NCBI GenBank assembly: GCA_965261065.1
Contig: OZ253444.1
Location: 7,254,001-7,318,000 of the forward strand
Direction of reading: 5' to 3'
Length of the DNA: 64,000 nucleotides
Origin: JAKZVK01 sp965261065
GTDB taxonomy: Bacteria; Acidobacteriota; Terriglobia; Bryobacterales; UBA6623
Part shown: positions 46,035-54,900 of the stretch, piece after piece
Layout: each line of letters begins with the position of its first letter
How positions within the stretch are numbered: the stretch's first letter is position 1
Program-made: the position numbers and the translations under genes
The notes under the pieces: model-generated
What the model was told of the DNA's origin: nothing
Seen by the model: only the letters and a program-made list of their open reading frames with translations
The model's database searches: none

Positions 46035-47654
46035 ATGGCAACCCAAGAACAGCCGTTGCGGGCCGACCCGGTGGTCGAAGAGCAGGAAGCGCGCTCCCTC
46101 GCCGAGCGCTACCGCTATCAGTTCATCGACCTTTCCCTCGTCAGCATCGACGCCGAACTGTTCCGCTCGATCCCGGTCGAGCTGATGTTCCGCTACAACT
46201 TCGTGCCCGTCGAAGCCAACAACGGCAGTCTCGACATCGCCATCGCCGACCCGCGCCAATTGGCGACACTCGATGAAATCTCTCTACTGCTCGACAAGAA
46301 AGTCCGCATCAAGGTCGCCACGCTCTCGCAGATCAGCGGGCTGCTCAAGAAGACCGAACAGTCCCAACGCGTACTCGAGGAAGTCACCGAAGGCTTCGTG
46401 CTCGACGTCGTCCGCGACGACGACGCGGGCGATGAGACAATCTCGATCGAGAAGCTCACCGGCGACAGCGACATCAACCCGGTTATCCGCCTGGTCGACA
46501 CCACCATCTTCAACGCGCTCGAACGCCGCGCCAGCGATATTCATATCGAGACCCGCACCGACGAGGTGGCCATCAAATACCGCATCGACGGCGTGCTGCA
46601 CTATGCCATGCCGCCGATCTCGAAAGACTGGGACCAGACCATCGTTTCGCGCATCAAGGTCATGTCGGAGCTCGACATCGCCGAGCGCCGGGTGCCCCAA
46701 GACGGACGCTTCCGCGTACGCTACAAGGGCCGGCAAATCGACTTCCGTGTCTCGATCATGCCCACCGTCCACGGCGAAGACGCCGTGTTGCGCGTGCTCG
46801 ACAAGGAGTCGATGAGCGAGAAGTTCCACCAGTTGTCGCTCGACGTCGTGGGCTTCTCCGAGAAAGACCAAAAGACCTTCGACCGCTACATCCGTGAGCC
46901 CTACGGGATGGTCTTGGTCACCGGCCCGACCGGCAGCGGCAAGACAACGACGCTCTACGCCGCCCTGAGTGAGATCAAGACCGACGAAGACAAGATCATC
47001 ACCATCGAGGACCCGGTCGAATACCAGATCAAAGGCATCACGCAAATCCCCGTCAACGAGAAAAAGGGCCTAACCTTCGCCCGCGGTCTGCGCTCGATCC
47101 TGCGGCACGACCCCGACAAGATCATGGTCGGCGAGATCCGCGACGCCGACACCGCGCAGATCGCGATCCAATCGGCGCTGACCGGCCACTTGGTGTTCAC
47201 TACCGTTCACGCCAATAACGTGGTCGACGTGCTCGGACGGTTCCTCAACATGGACGTCGAGGCGTACAACTTTGTCTCGGCCTTGAACTGCATCCTGGCG
47301 CAGCGGCTGGTGCGCGTGATCTGTGAGCACTGCAAGACCAGCGTCCGCTATCCCGACACCCTGCTCGAGGAATCGGGCTTCGACCCCAACGAGTGGCGCG
47401 ACTTCGATTTCGCCGAAGGCCCCGGCTGCATCGAATGCGCCGGGACCGGGTACCGCGGACGTACCGCCATCCACGAGCTGCTCAACCTGACCGACCTGAT
47501 TCGCGAGTTGATTCTCGATCGCAAGCCGTCGTCCGAAGTCTTTCGCGCAGCCCGGCAAGAGGGCATGACGTCGCTGCGTGAGTCGGCGGTCGAGCGCGTC
47601 AGGGCCGGCATCACGACGCTGTACGAGATCAACAAGGTGACGTTCATCGACTAA
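46035..47654 (+). CDS. gspE: Type II secretion/type IV pilus assembly ATPase (GspE/PilB)
   Basis: 539 residues. An N-terminal MshEN-like region, then Walker A GPTGSGKTTTLY, the Asp box GEIRDADTAQIAI, the His box TTVHANNVVDVL, and the tetracysteine zinc knuckle CEHCKTS...CIECAGTGY. It powers pseudopilin assembly from the cytoplasm. The stop overlaps the start of the PilM gene by one base (TAATG). Confidence 0.95.
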   Translation: MATQEQPLRADPVVEEQEARSLAERYRYQFIDLSLVSIDAELFRSIPVELMFRYNFVPVEANNGSLDIAIADPRQLATLDEISLLLDKKVRIKVATLSQISGLLKKTEQSQRVLEEVTEGFVLDVVRDDDAGDETISIEKLTGDSDINPVIRLVDTTIFNALERRASDIHIETRTDEVAIKYRIDGVLHYAMPPISKDWDQTIVSRIKVMSELDIAERRVPQDGRFRVRYKGRQIDFRVSIMPTVHGEDAVLRVLDKESMSEKFHQLSLDVVGFSEKDQKTFDRYIREPYGMVLVTGPTGSGKTTTLYAALSEIKTDEDKIITIEDPVEYQIKGITQIPVNEKKGLTFARGLRSILRHDPDKIMVGEIRDADTAQIAIQSALTGHLVFTTVHANNVVDVLGRFLNMDVEAYNFVSALNCILAQRLVRVICEHCKTSVRYPDTLLEESGFDPNEWRDFDFAEGPGCIECAGTGYRGRTAIHELLNLTDLIRELILDRKPSSEVFRAARQEGMTSLRESAVERVRAGITTLYEINKVTFID

Positions 47655-48574
47655 TGACCGGCGCATCCCTACTGAGGCGGCTCAAGTACGCGGTGCAAGA
47701 CCCGCCGCCGCTGCTCGTCTTCGAGGTGAGCGAGCAATCGGTCTCGGCCGTTCGCCGCAATCCGAAGACCTACGAGGTTGACGCCAGGGCACGCCGCGAC
47801 TTGCCCCCGGGCGTTGTCGACCCCGCCCCCGGACGCCCCAACGTGCAACAGCCCCAGGTGCTCGAAGAAGCCGTGCGCGAGACGATCGAGGAGTTGGGCC
47901 CCGTCCGCCGTCCCGACATCACGGTCATTCTGCCCGACGCCTGCTCGCGCCTTACCGTGTTGGACTTCGATCAGCTCCCGTCCGACGCCAACGAACGGCT
48001 CGGGTTGATTCGCTGGCGGCTCAAGAAAACCGTCCCTTTCAATATCGACGAGGCCCGCATCTCCTACCGCACCTGGTCCGCCGGCAAGGGCACGACCGCT
48101 CTCGTGGCCGCGACGCCGCCCGAGGTCGTCCGCCAATACGAAACGCCTTTTGAACACGCCGGACTGTGGCCCGGCTACGTCTCCCTTTCCTCTCTCTCGG
48201 CGCTCAACCTGTTGCCCGACGGGGAGATGGTGCTCTTCGCCAAGCTCGCCGGCAGCTCGATGACCATGGCTGCGGTCGAAAAGGGTGTCGTGCGGATGAT
48301 CCGCTGGGTGGAGCTGACTCCCGGCGTCGGCTCGGCGGGTATGGAGGTGTGGACCGACGTCGCCGGAGACCTTTATCCCACGCTGGTATACGTCAACGAC
48401 AACTTCGAGACACCGGTTTCGAAAGTGGCTTTGTGCGGGTTCGGTGAATCCGAGTCCGGCGCGTACGAACGTCTTGCCGGCGAGCTGGGCTGCCCCGTCG
48501 AGGCGCTTCATTCGCCCGGCGGCCCGCTTCATGTATCGGACGCGGGCATCTGGGGATACCTGAGCAGGAACTGA
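47654..48574 (+). CDS. pilM: PilM-like cytoplasmic actin-fold protein
   Basis: 306 residues. Actin/FtsA-fold phrases are visible: PLLVFEVSEQSVSAVRRN, DITVILPDACSRLTVLDFDQLP, RWRLKKTVPFNIDEARISYRTW and VALCGFGESESGAYERLAGELG. In type IV pilus systems PilM binds the tail of PilN and links ATPase and platform. Position and size fit this role; sequence similarity alone is modest. Confidence 0.78.
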   Translation: MTGASLLRRLKYAVQDPPPLLVFEVSEQSVSAVRRNPKTYEVDARARRDLPPGVVDPAPGRPNVQQPQVLEEAVRETIEELGPVRRPDITVILPDACSRLTVLDFDQLPSDANERLGLIRWRLKKTVPFNIDEARISYRTWSAGKGTTALVAATPPEVVRQYETPFEHAGLWPGYVSLSSLSALNLLPDGEMVLFAKLAGSSMTMAAVEKGVVRMIRWVELTPGVGSAGMEVWTDVAGDLYPTLVYVNDNFETPVSKVALCGFGESESGAYERLAGELGCPVEALHSPGGPLHVSDAGIWGYLSRN

Positions 48575-48588
48575 GAGAGCGAACGTAA

Positions 48589-49155
48589 GTGAACCTCAAT
48601 CTCAACCTCGCATCGCAGCCGTTCGGCCGCCGGCGCCTGTTCACGCTCGCCTCTTCGGCGTGCGCCGCCGTCTTGACCGCGCTAGCCGTCGCACAGGTGA
48701 TCTACTACAGCCAAAATCACGAGTTGTCTCCGCGGCTCGTCGCCACCGAAGTCCGTCTTCGGGGCGAACTCAGGAAGCTGCAGGGTGAAGAAGCCGAACT
48801 CAAGCAAAAGCTGGCCGAACCCGCCAACGTCGAGGTGCTCGGCCGGTCGATGTTCCTCAACCAACTGCTCCATCGCAAGGGAATCTCGTGGACACGCACC
48901 TTCGCCGACCTTGCGCAGATCTTCCCGCCACGGGTGCGCGTGGTGCAGGTGCGACCCGTGGTCACGCCCGACAACAAGATCTTCCTGGCCATGACGGTCG
49001 GAGCGGAGACGCCGCTGGACTTTGTCGAGTTGATGAAGGTGCTCGAGGAGTCTGAGCTGTTCGGCTTTCCTGAGGTCGTCGGCGAATCGCCTCCCACGGA
49101 GAACGATCCGGCCTACAAATACAATTTCTCGGTGAGCTATGACCAGCAACTCTGA
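48589..49155 (+). CDS. pilN: PilN-like inner-membrane protein
   Basis: 188 residues from a GTG start. MNLNLNLASQPFGRRRLFTLA is the PilN tail motif (NLLP-type) that is gripped by PilM. One membrane helix (ASSACAAVLTALAVAQVIYY), a coiled coil (RLRGELRKLQGEEAELKQKL) and a ferredoxin-like periplasmic part follow. Its end overlaps the start of the next gene by 17 bp. Confidence 0.8.
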   Translation: MNLNLNLASQPFGRRRLFTLASSACAAVLTALAVAQVIYYSQNHELSPRLVATEVRLRGELRKLQGEEAELKQKLAEPANVEVLGRSMFLNQLLHRKGISWTRTFADLAQIFPPRVRVVQVRPVVTPDNKIFLAMTVGAETPLDFVELMKVLEESELFGFPEVVGESPPTENDPAYKYNFSVSYDQQL

Positions 49156-49747
49156 GAAGAGCCGGCACGGCGCCGGGGCGACCCGCTGGCTGTCGCGGTT
49201 GCGGCGGCGCCTCTCGCGCCGGCATGTGCTCTTCGCAGTGCTCGCGTTGTTCGCATTCGACGCGCTGTTCTACGCCTTCGCCGTTCACCCGCTGGCCGCC
49301 CGGGAAGAGGAGCAACGCGTCTTCGTCACGACCTTGCGCGGACAGATCGACCGCAAGAGCAAGGAGATCGAGACGCTCAAAATGGTGGTCGGCAGGATCG
49401 AAGCTGCCCGTGTCGAAGGCGAAGCGCTGATGCAAGACATCTTGATGGTGCGCCGCACGACGTACTCCAGGCTGATCGCCGAGCTGATCGAGGCGACGAA
49501 CGAGGCGGGCATCGAGGCGCGCGAGCGTAACTACGATCTCGACGTGATCGACGACGCCGAGGAATACGGCGCCATTACGGTGACCGCATCCTTCCGCGGA
49601 GAGTACGACAAGCTGGTGAAGCTGTTGAATCGCCTGGACCGCTCTGAGAGGTTTCTCATCATCGGCGCGCTCGGGGCTGTTCCACGCTCGGATACCAACG
49701 AGCTGCAGATCAATCTGAAAATCGATACGTTCATTCAGGGTTTGTGA
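49139..49747 (+). CDS. pilO: PilO-like inner-membrane protein
   Basis: 202 residues. Basic cytoplasmic N-terminus, one membrane helix (HVLFAVLALFAFDALFYAFAV), coiled coil (LRGQIDRKSKEIETLKMVVGRIEAARVEGEAL) and a ferredoxin-like end with GEYDKLVKLLNRLDRSERFLII. This is the PilO layout, forming a dimer with PilN. Followed 13 bp later by the next gene. Confidence 0.8.
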   Translation: MTSNSEKSRHGAGATRWLSRLRRRLSRRHVLFAVLALFAFDALFYAFAVHPLAAREEEQRVFVTTLRGQIDRKSKEIETLKMVVGRIEAARVEGEALMQDILMVRRTTYSRLIAELIEATNEAGIEARERNYDLDVIDDAEEYGAITVTASFRGEYDKLVKLLNRLDRSERFLIIGALGAVPRSDTNELQINLKIDTFIQGL

Positions 49748-49760
49748 CCACTCGCGACGT

Positions 49761-50450
49761 ATGAAAGTTGGGGCCGAGAAGAACAAGGTCATCGTGCTGG
49801 CCGCGGTGTCGCTGATCGCCGCCTACACGGTCTACTCGCAAATCTTTGCGGGACCGGCGACCGTCAAGCGTCCGCCGCCCGAGCCGGCTCAGCAGACGGC
49901 GCGGCCGCGGCCAAAGCGCTCCACGCCGGCGAAGACCCAAGCGCAAACGAGCGGTGGCCAGTTCCGGCCTACCTTCGGTACCGGTAACGACGACGAAGTG
50001 CTCGACCCCATGACGGTCGACCCCACCTTGCGGACCGACCTGCTCGCCAATGTCCGCGCGGTCGAGTTCACGGGCGTCGAGCGCAACCTGTTCCAGTTCG
50101 GCGAACGCAAGAAGAAGGTCGAGCCGCCTTCGGCCGACCAGCTAGCCGAGGCCCAAAAGCGCCTCGACGACGCTCGCAAGGTCAAGGCCGGCCCAGCCAA
50201 GAAGCCCGCGTCGGCCGCCGGCACGCCCAAGAAAGCGCCGCCCATTCAGCTCAAGTACTACGGATTCGCCCACGAGCCGAACGGCCGCCGCCGGCGCGCC
50301 TTTCTGCTCGACGGAGAGGACATCCTCATCGGCGGCGAGGGCGACGTTTTCAAGAAGCGCTACCAAATCGTTCGCATCGGGATGAACGGCATCGTCATGA
50401 AAGACCTGCAATTCGACGAGGACCAAACCCTAAACCTCGAGGAGATCTAG
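49761..50450 (+). CDS. PilP-like component of the pilus/secretion platform, unassigned family
   Basis: 229 residues. N-terminal membrane helix (VIVLAAVSLIAAYTVYSQIFA), a long charged and Pro-rich linker, then a small C-terminal domain (QLKYYGFAHEPNGRRRRAFLLDGEDILIGGEGDVFKKRYQIVRIG). That domain resembles the GspC/PilP HR-type fold. Placed after PilN and PilO, it probably fills the PilP/GspC role (inference). Confidence 0.65.
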   Translation: MKVGAEKNKVIVLAAVSLIAAYTVYSQIFAGPATVKRPPPEPAQQTARPRPKRSTPAKTQAQTSGGQFRPTFGTGNDDEVLDPMTVDPTLRTDLLANVRAVEFTGVERNLFQFGERKKKVEPPSADQLAEAQKRLDDARKVKAGPAKKPASAAGTPKKAPPIQLKYYGFAHEPNGRRRRAFLLDGEDILIGGEGDVFKKRYQIVRIGMNGIVMKDLQFDEDQTLNLEEI

Positions 50451-50540
50451 CAACATGTCGTGCCCGCCCCACCGGTGGTCCATTCGCGCCGGCAACAAGC
50501 TGAAAGTACCCCCGGGCGTACAATAAGAAAGGATCTTCCA

Positions 50541-52166
50541 ATGCGGCCGCCCAGCGCCAGCCACCGCGCCCAACAAGGCTACGCCTTCATCACCATCATC
50601 TTCATGGCGGCGGCCATGGCGGTCACCCTGGCGCTGGCGCTGCCCCGTTTCGCCATGCAAGCCCAACGGGTTCGCGAGGAGCGGCTCATCTATCGCGGCA
50701 AGCAGTACAAGCGTGCCATCCAGCTCTACTTCCGCCAGCATAAGAAGTACCCCGCGCGGATGAAGGACCTCGAGGACACCAACGGCGTCCGCTACCTCCG
50801 CCGCCGCTACAAAGACCCGATGAACCCCGCCGAGGACGAGTGGCGCATCATCCACATGGGTCCCGACGGAACGTTCAAGGATTCCATCATCCACGACCTC
50901 GTGGAAGAAGAGGACGAACAGAACAGCGGCAACGCGGGCGGCATGCAGCCCAGCACCTCCATCGGCGCGTCTCCTCCCCGGCAGCGGCAACCCGGCTACC
51001 AGACGCCCTATCCCGGCTTCGTACCCAACGACGGCCGTTTTCGCGGCGGCGACCGTGCCCGCAACATCCGGGAATCGGCGGCCCCCGAGATTTCCGGACA
51101 GGGCTCCCTGAACACGGGGCTCCCCGGAGAGGGTCAACCACCCGATCCGAATGCCCCTCCCGCAGTGGACCAGTACGGCAACCCCATCCCGCCGGAGCAG
51201 CAAGCGCAAGCCGGCGAGCAGAACCAGAACCAATACCCGGGATACTCCAGAACCTTGCCCAGCCAGATTCCCCCCAACAACCAGCCCGGCCGGAACCAGC
51301 GGCAACAGGCGGGCAGGAATCAGCGCGGCTATGGCTTCCTTGGCACCCCCACCGGCCCTGGCAGCGCCCCCTCGGCTCCCCAAGCGCCTCGCAACGCTCC
51401 GGCCGGGTTCGGCAACCCCGGAGCCTTCGCCGGGCAGGGCGGCGGACAGGCGGCCAACATCATCAAGGGCCTGCTGACCACACCACGCCCCGGCGGCTTG
51501 GCCGGCATCCGCAACCAACAGAACCGCGGTCAGCAGGCCTCGGGTTTCAAGGGAGGCATCGCCGGCGTGGCCTCGAAGGCCGAGGAGCAAGGCGTCAAGA
51601 CGTATGAGGGTAAAGAGTACTTCAACGAGTGGGAATTCGTCTACGACTACCGCACGGACGAAGCTTTCGGCGGAGCCGCCCTAGGCCCGCAGATCGCAGC
51701 CGCCGGCGCCGGCGTCGGGACGCAACAACTGCCCGCTGGTCAGCCGGGCACCACGCCCACGGGAGGCTTTGGCGCGCCTCCCTCCGCGGTCGGCTTTGGC
51801 GCCGCGCCCGCCGCCGTGGGATCGGCGCCCCGCGGAAGGGCAGGCAGATTCCCGCCGAATCCGGCGCAGCCGGGCCAACGTCCCGGCACGCGATCCACCC
51901 CCAATCCGTACGAGAACATTCGCTCGGGCCGCCGCGGGATCAACACCAATCCCCAACAGCCGTACCCACAGCAACCCTATCCGCAACCGCCAGGGACACC
52001 CGGTTTTCCGTCGGTCCCTGGTCAGCCCTATCCGGGCCGGCCAGGCATGATACTCGGTCCCAACGGACAACCGATCCCCGCCCCGCCCGGCTCCCCCTCC
52101 AACCAACCCACGCCCAACACGAACCAGAACCCCAATCGCGGCTTCCCGATCCAGCCGCGAAGGTAG
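50541..52166 (+). CDS. GspG-like pseudopilin with a long disordered tail
   Basis: 541 residues from the ATG at 50541. A short leader (MRPPSASHRAQQG) is followed by a prepilin-like hydrophobic helix (YAFITIIFMAAAMAVTLALAL); residue +5 is Thr, not the usual Glu. A GspG-like globular part (EERLIYRGKQYKRAIQLYFRQHKKYPARMKDLEDTNG...RYLRRRYKDPM) ends near residue 110. The remaining 400 residues are Gly/Pro/Gln/Asn-rich, interrupted by one conserved-looking island (GIAGVASKAEEQGVKTYEGKEYFNEWEFVYDY, about residues 338-370). Such proteins occur in Acidobacteriota. No prepilin peptidase is nearby. Confidence 0.8.
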   Translation: MRPPSASHRAQQGYAFITIIFMAAAMAVTLALALPRFAMQAQRVREERLIYRGKQYKRAIQLYFRQHKKYPARMKDLEDTNGVRYLRRRYKDPMNPAEDEWRIIHMGPDGTFKDSIIHDLVEEEDEQNSGNAGGMQPSTSIGASPPRQRQPGYQTPYPGFVPNDGRFRGGDRARNIRESAAPEISGQGSLNTGLPGEGQPPDPNAPPAVDQYGNPIPPEQQAQAGEQNQNQYPGYSRTLPSQIPPNNQPGRNQRQQAGRNQRGYGFLGTPTGPGSAPSAPQAPRNAPAGFGNPGAFAGQGGGQAANIIKGLLTTPRPGGLAGIRNQQNRGQQASGFKGGIAGVASKAEEQGVKTYEGKEYFNEWEFVYDYRTDEAFGGAALGPQIAAAGAGVGTQQLPAGQPGTTPTGGFGAPPSAVGFGAAPAAVGSAPRGRAGRFPPNPAQPGQRPGTRSTPNPYENIRSGRRGINTNPQQPYPQQPYPQPPGTPGFPSVPGQPYPGRPGMILGPNGQPIPAPPGSPSNQPTPNTNQNPNRGFPIQPRR

Positions 52167-52240
52167 CACCGCCCAGGGCATAGGGGCACGCCACGTCCGC
52201 AGGCGTGTCCAAATCAATACGGGAGACGCGGATTCAAAAG

Positions 52241-52264
52241 GTAGGGGCATGGCATGCCGTGCCC
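52241..52264. repeat. REP-like palindrome
   Basis: GTAGGGGCATGGCATGCCGT and following bases form a short palindrome, the same type as at 58828-58851 and 63019-63042. Confidence 0.8.
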
Positions 52265-52291
52265 GCGTGTGGTTTGGCAGGCCGGCCTCGG

Positions 52292-52846
52292 CTACGACAC
52301 CCCATGCGGTGGAAACCGCCAGCGCGGAGGCGTGATGCCCTTGAGCCGAAGGTACGAGACGGTCTGCCCGCGATGGTGCGCCGTATGCATGTAGGCCCGC
52401 AGGAAGATGTCCTGTGCCGTGTGCGCCTTCGTGCTCGAGCCAAAGCGTACGTCGCGGCGCGAGAACTCCTCTTCGGTCAAGCCCGAAAGCACCGCCTCCA
52501 CATAGTCGAACGTCGCCGTCAGGAACTCGCGCAAGGTCTCTTTCGTCCGCGTCTCCGGACGGCTCGGACGCGCGTCTTTCTCGAAGCGCGAGAAGTAGCC
52601 CGCATTGGAATTGGCAAAGTGCTCTAATTGTTCGCCGAAGGTGAACACTTCGTCGACCGGCTTGAAATCGAACTGCTCGGCCGGCATCGCTTCGAGCACC
52701 TCGAGCGAGTACTCGCGGGTACTCCGCCAGTGCCCCAGAAAATCGTCACGGAGTTGCTCGGCAAAGCGGTTCGACCAGCCCCCGGACGCCCCCGCCAACG
52801 GGGCCGCCGACGCCGCCAAGCCTTGAATGACCGTTCGTCGTTTCAT
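52292..52846 (-). CDS. DinB-family protein with Tat-like leader
   Basis: 184 residues. MKRRTVIQGLAASAAPLAGASGG looks like a twin-arginine-type leader, although the second Arg is followed by Thr rather than the usual pattern. The DinB helices include LEVLEAMPAEQFDFKPVDEVFTFGEQLEHFANSN and AYMHTAHHRGQTVSYLRLKG, with the metal-binding His residues. Probably exported. Its start faces the symporter gene, 127 bp away. Confidence 0.8.
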   Translation of the reverse strand: MKRRTVIQGLAASAAPLAGASGGWSNRFAEQLRDDFLGHWRSTREYSLEVLEAMPAEQFDFKPVDEVFTFGEQLEHFANSNAGYFSRFEKDARPSRPETRTKETLREFLTATFDYVEAVLSGLTEEEFSRRDVRFGSSTKAHTAQDIFLRAYMHTAHHRGQTVSYLRLKGITPPRWRFPPHGVS

Positions 52847-52973
52847 GGTTACGAATCATACAACGAACCGCACGCGCCGCGCGCCCCCGTCACCGATCGG
52901 GTACACTCTTTCTTCCTCTTCCGACGCGTTGCCCAGCCTTTGGCGGGTCCGGCGGGCAACCGCGAAATCTCTC

Positions 52974-54728
52974 ATGAGTTGGCTCGACTGGTCCCTCGTC
53001 CTGGCGCTCAACGGCCCGATCATCCTGTACGGGCTTCGCCGGAGCCGCGACACCAAGTCGAGCGCCGACTGGTTTCTCGCCGGTCGCAGCCTGCCTTGGT
53101 GGATCGTCGGGCTCTCGTTGTACGCGACGGCGATTGACTCGAGCGACCTCGTTGCCGACGCCGGCGGGACGTACGTCCTGGGCTTGAGCTATTTCGTGAC
53201 CAACTGGTTCGGCATCGTCGCCGGCTGGTACCTCACTGCCCATTACATCGCCCTGCCGATGTACCGGGCCGGCATGTACACCAATGCCGAATACCTGGAG
53301 GCCCGTTTCGGGCCGGTGGCGCGGGTGCTGAGCGTCTTCGTGCAGGTGCAGTACCGCACCCTCGTGCTCGGCATCATGGTCACGACGATATACCTTGTGC
53401 TGGCGATTGTCGCGGGCTGGGGGACGGGGGCATGGTGGACGGTCGGCGCGATCGCGCTGCTCGCCTCCGTCTACACCGCTCTCGGCGGCCTCAAGTCGGT
53501 GGCGCTGACCGACGCCTTGCAAACGATCGTGATGATCCTCGCGTCGTTCGTCCTCTTCTCGATCACCTGGAGCGTGGTCGGCGGATGGGGCGGCTTGGAA
53601 GCGAAGCTCGCCGCGCACGACCCCGCCCTGGCCGAACAAATGCTCCACATAGGACACGGCACGACCGACAGCTATTCGGTCGACGGCAAGTCCGCCGAGG
53701 AAATCGACGGCCTGCTGCGCCTCGGCGGCACGTTTGACAAGACCGAGCAACGCATCGTAAGAACGACCCCGGCGTGGGTCGTTTCGCTCGCCTTTTTCAT
53801 CATGGGGTTGGGCTACTCGATCGTGAACCATACGCAGTCGATGCGTATGTTCGGGTCGCGCAGTGAGTGGGACTTGAAGATGTCGGTCGTCGTATCGAGC
53901 GGCCTGCTGCTGGTGACGACGTTCACGAATCTGATGGTGGGCGTGATGGGCCGGGCGCTCTATCCCGACCCGAGCCTGATGCCGCTCGAGGCCTCGCTGC
54001 AGGTGCGCGACTCGATCTACCCGTTGCTGGTTCGCGACTTGACGAGCGTTGGGCTGAAGGGGCTGATCGTGGCCGGCGTCGTCGCGGCGATCTTCTCGAC
54101 GTTCGACTCGATCGGGTCCACGCTCTCGTCGCTGCTGGTGCGCGACGTGTACGCGCGCTTCCTCGTCGTCGACCGAGACGACCGCCACTACCTGCGGCTC
54201 GGCCAGTGGCTGACGCCGGTGATCATCTTCGGCTCTTTCGCCTACGTGCCCTTTCTGCTTCAGGAGCGCGGGATGCTGCTGTTTTACATCTACGTCGTCG
54301 GAGCGTTTGTCGTGCCGCTGCTGACCGTCTACTTGATGGGCGTCTTTACGCGCGCGCATCGGCGCAGCGGAGCCGTGGGCCTGGCGGTCGGGGTCGGCTA
54401 CGGAGCCCTGCGGTTGCTGGCGCCGGTGATCGCGGAGAAGCTGGGTGTTGCGATCCTGCCGCCGCTGCTGGCGGACAACTACGCCAGCTATATCTTCAGC
54501 GTGCTCTTCACCGCCGGACCGATGGTGCTCGTATCGCTGGGGATCGGTTGGGAATCGCCGGGGCAACTCTTGCACGTGGAGGCGACGGGCTGGCTGCGGT
54601 CGTCGCAGCTTCAGGTGGCACGGATCGAGCCCGGCGAGCAGCCGACTCACAGCGATTGGTGGCCCGTCGGTCTCGGGCTGGCGGCGGTCGCCGTGGGTGG
54701 GGTGCTTAGCTTCGTGGTGTTCTGGTAG
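52974..54728 (+). CDS. Sodium/solute symporter family (SSS) transporter
   Basis: 584 residues from the ATG at 52974 (MSWLDWSLVLALNGPIILYG). About fourteen hydrophobic helices. ADWFLAGRSLPWWIVGLSLYATAIDSSDLVADAGGTY is the family's TM1-TM2 region, and VYTALGGLKSVALTDALQTIVMILASF covers the TM6-TM7 region. Sugar or inositol type is possible but not provable. In a cell with Na+-NQR it would use the sodium gradient for uptake. Confidence 0.9.
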   Translation: MSWLDWSLVLALNGPIILYGLRRSRDTKSSADWFLAGRSLPWWIVGLSLYATAIDSSDLVADAGGTYVLGLSYFVTNWFGIVAGWYLTAHYIALPMYRAGMYTNAEYLEARFGPVARVLSVFVQVQYRTLVLGIMVTTIYLVLAIVAGWGTGAWWTVGAIALLASVYTALGGLKSVALTDALQTIVMILASFVLFSITWSVVGGWGGLEAKLAAHDPALAEQMLHIGHGTTDSYSVDGKSAEEIDGLLRLGGTFDKTEQRIVRTTPAWVVSLAFFIMGLGYSIVNHTQSMRMFGSRSEWDLKMSVVVSSGLLLVTTFTNLMVGVMGRALYPDPSLMPLEASLQVRDSIYPLLVRDLTSVGLKGLIVAGVVAAIFSTFDSIGSTLSSLLVRDVYARFLVVDRDDRHYLRLGQWLTPVIIFGSFAYVPFLLQERGMLLFYIYVVGAFVVPLLTVYLMGVFTRAHRRSGAVGLAVGVGYGALRLLAPVIAEKLGVAILPPLLADNYASYIFSVLFTAGPMVLVSLGIGWESPGQLLHVEATGWLRSSQLQVARIEPGEQPTHSDWWPVGLGLAAVAVGGVLSFVVFW

Positions 54729-54900
54729 GGTCGGATCTCCGAGAAGGCCCGCTTGGCGCTTCGCAAGTCGATCACCCTCCCATGTGGGCGGGCCCCTGTG
54801 AATAGGCAGGGCGCGGTACAATTCGTCAGGCAGAAACTGAGTAGGGCACAGCGGCCGGCACAAGAGGGCGGTTGGGCCCGGAACCTGGAAGGAGCATCCC

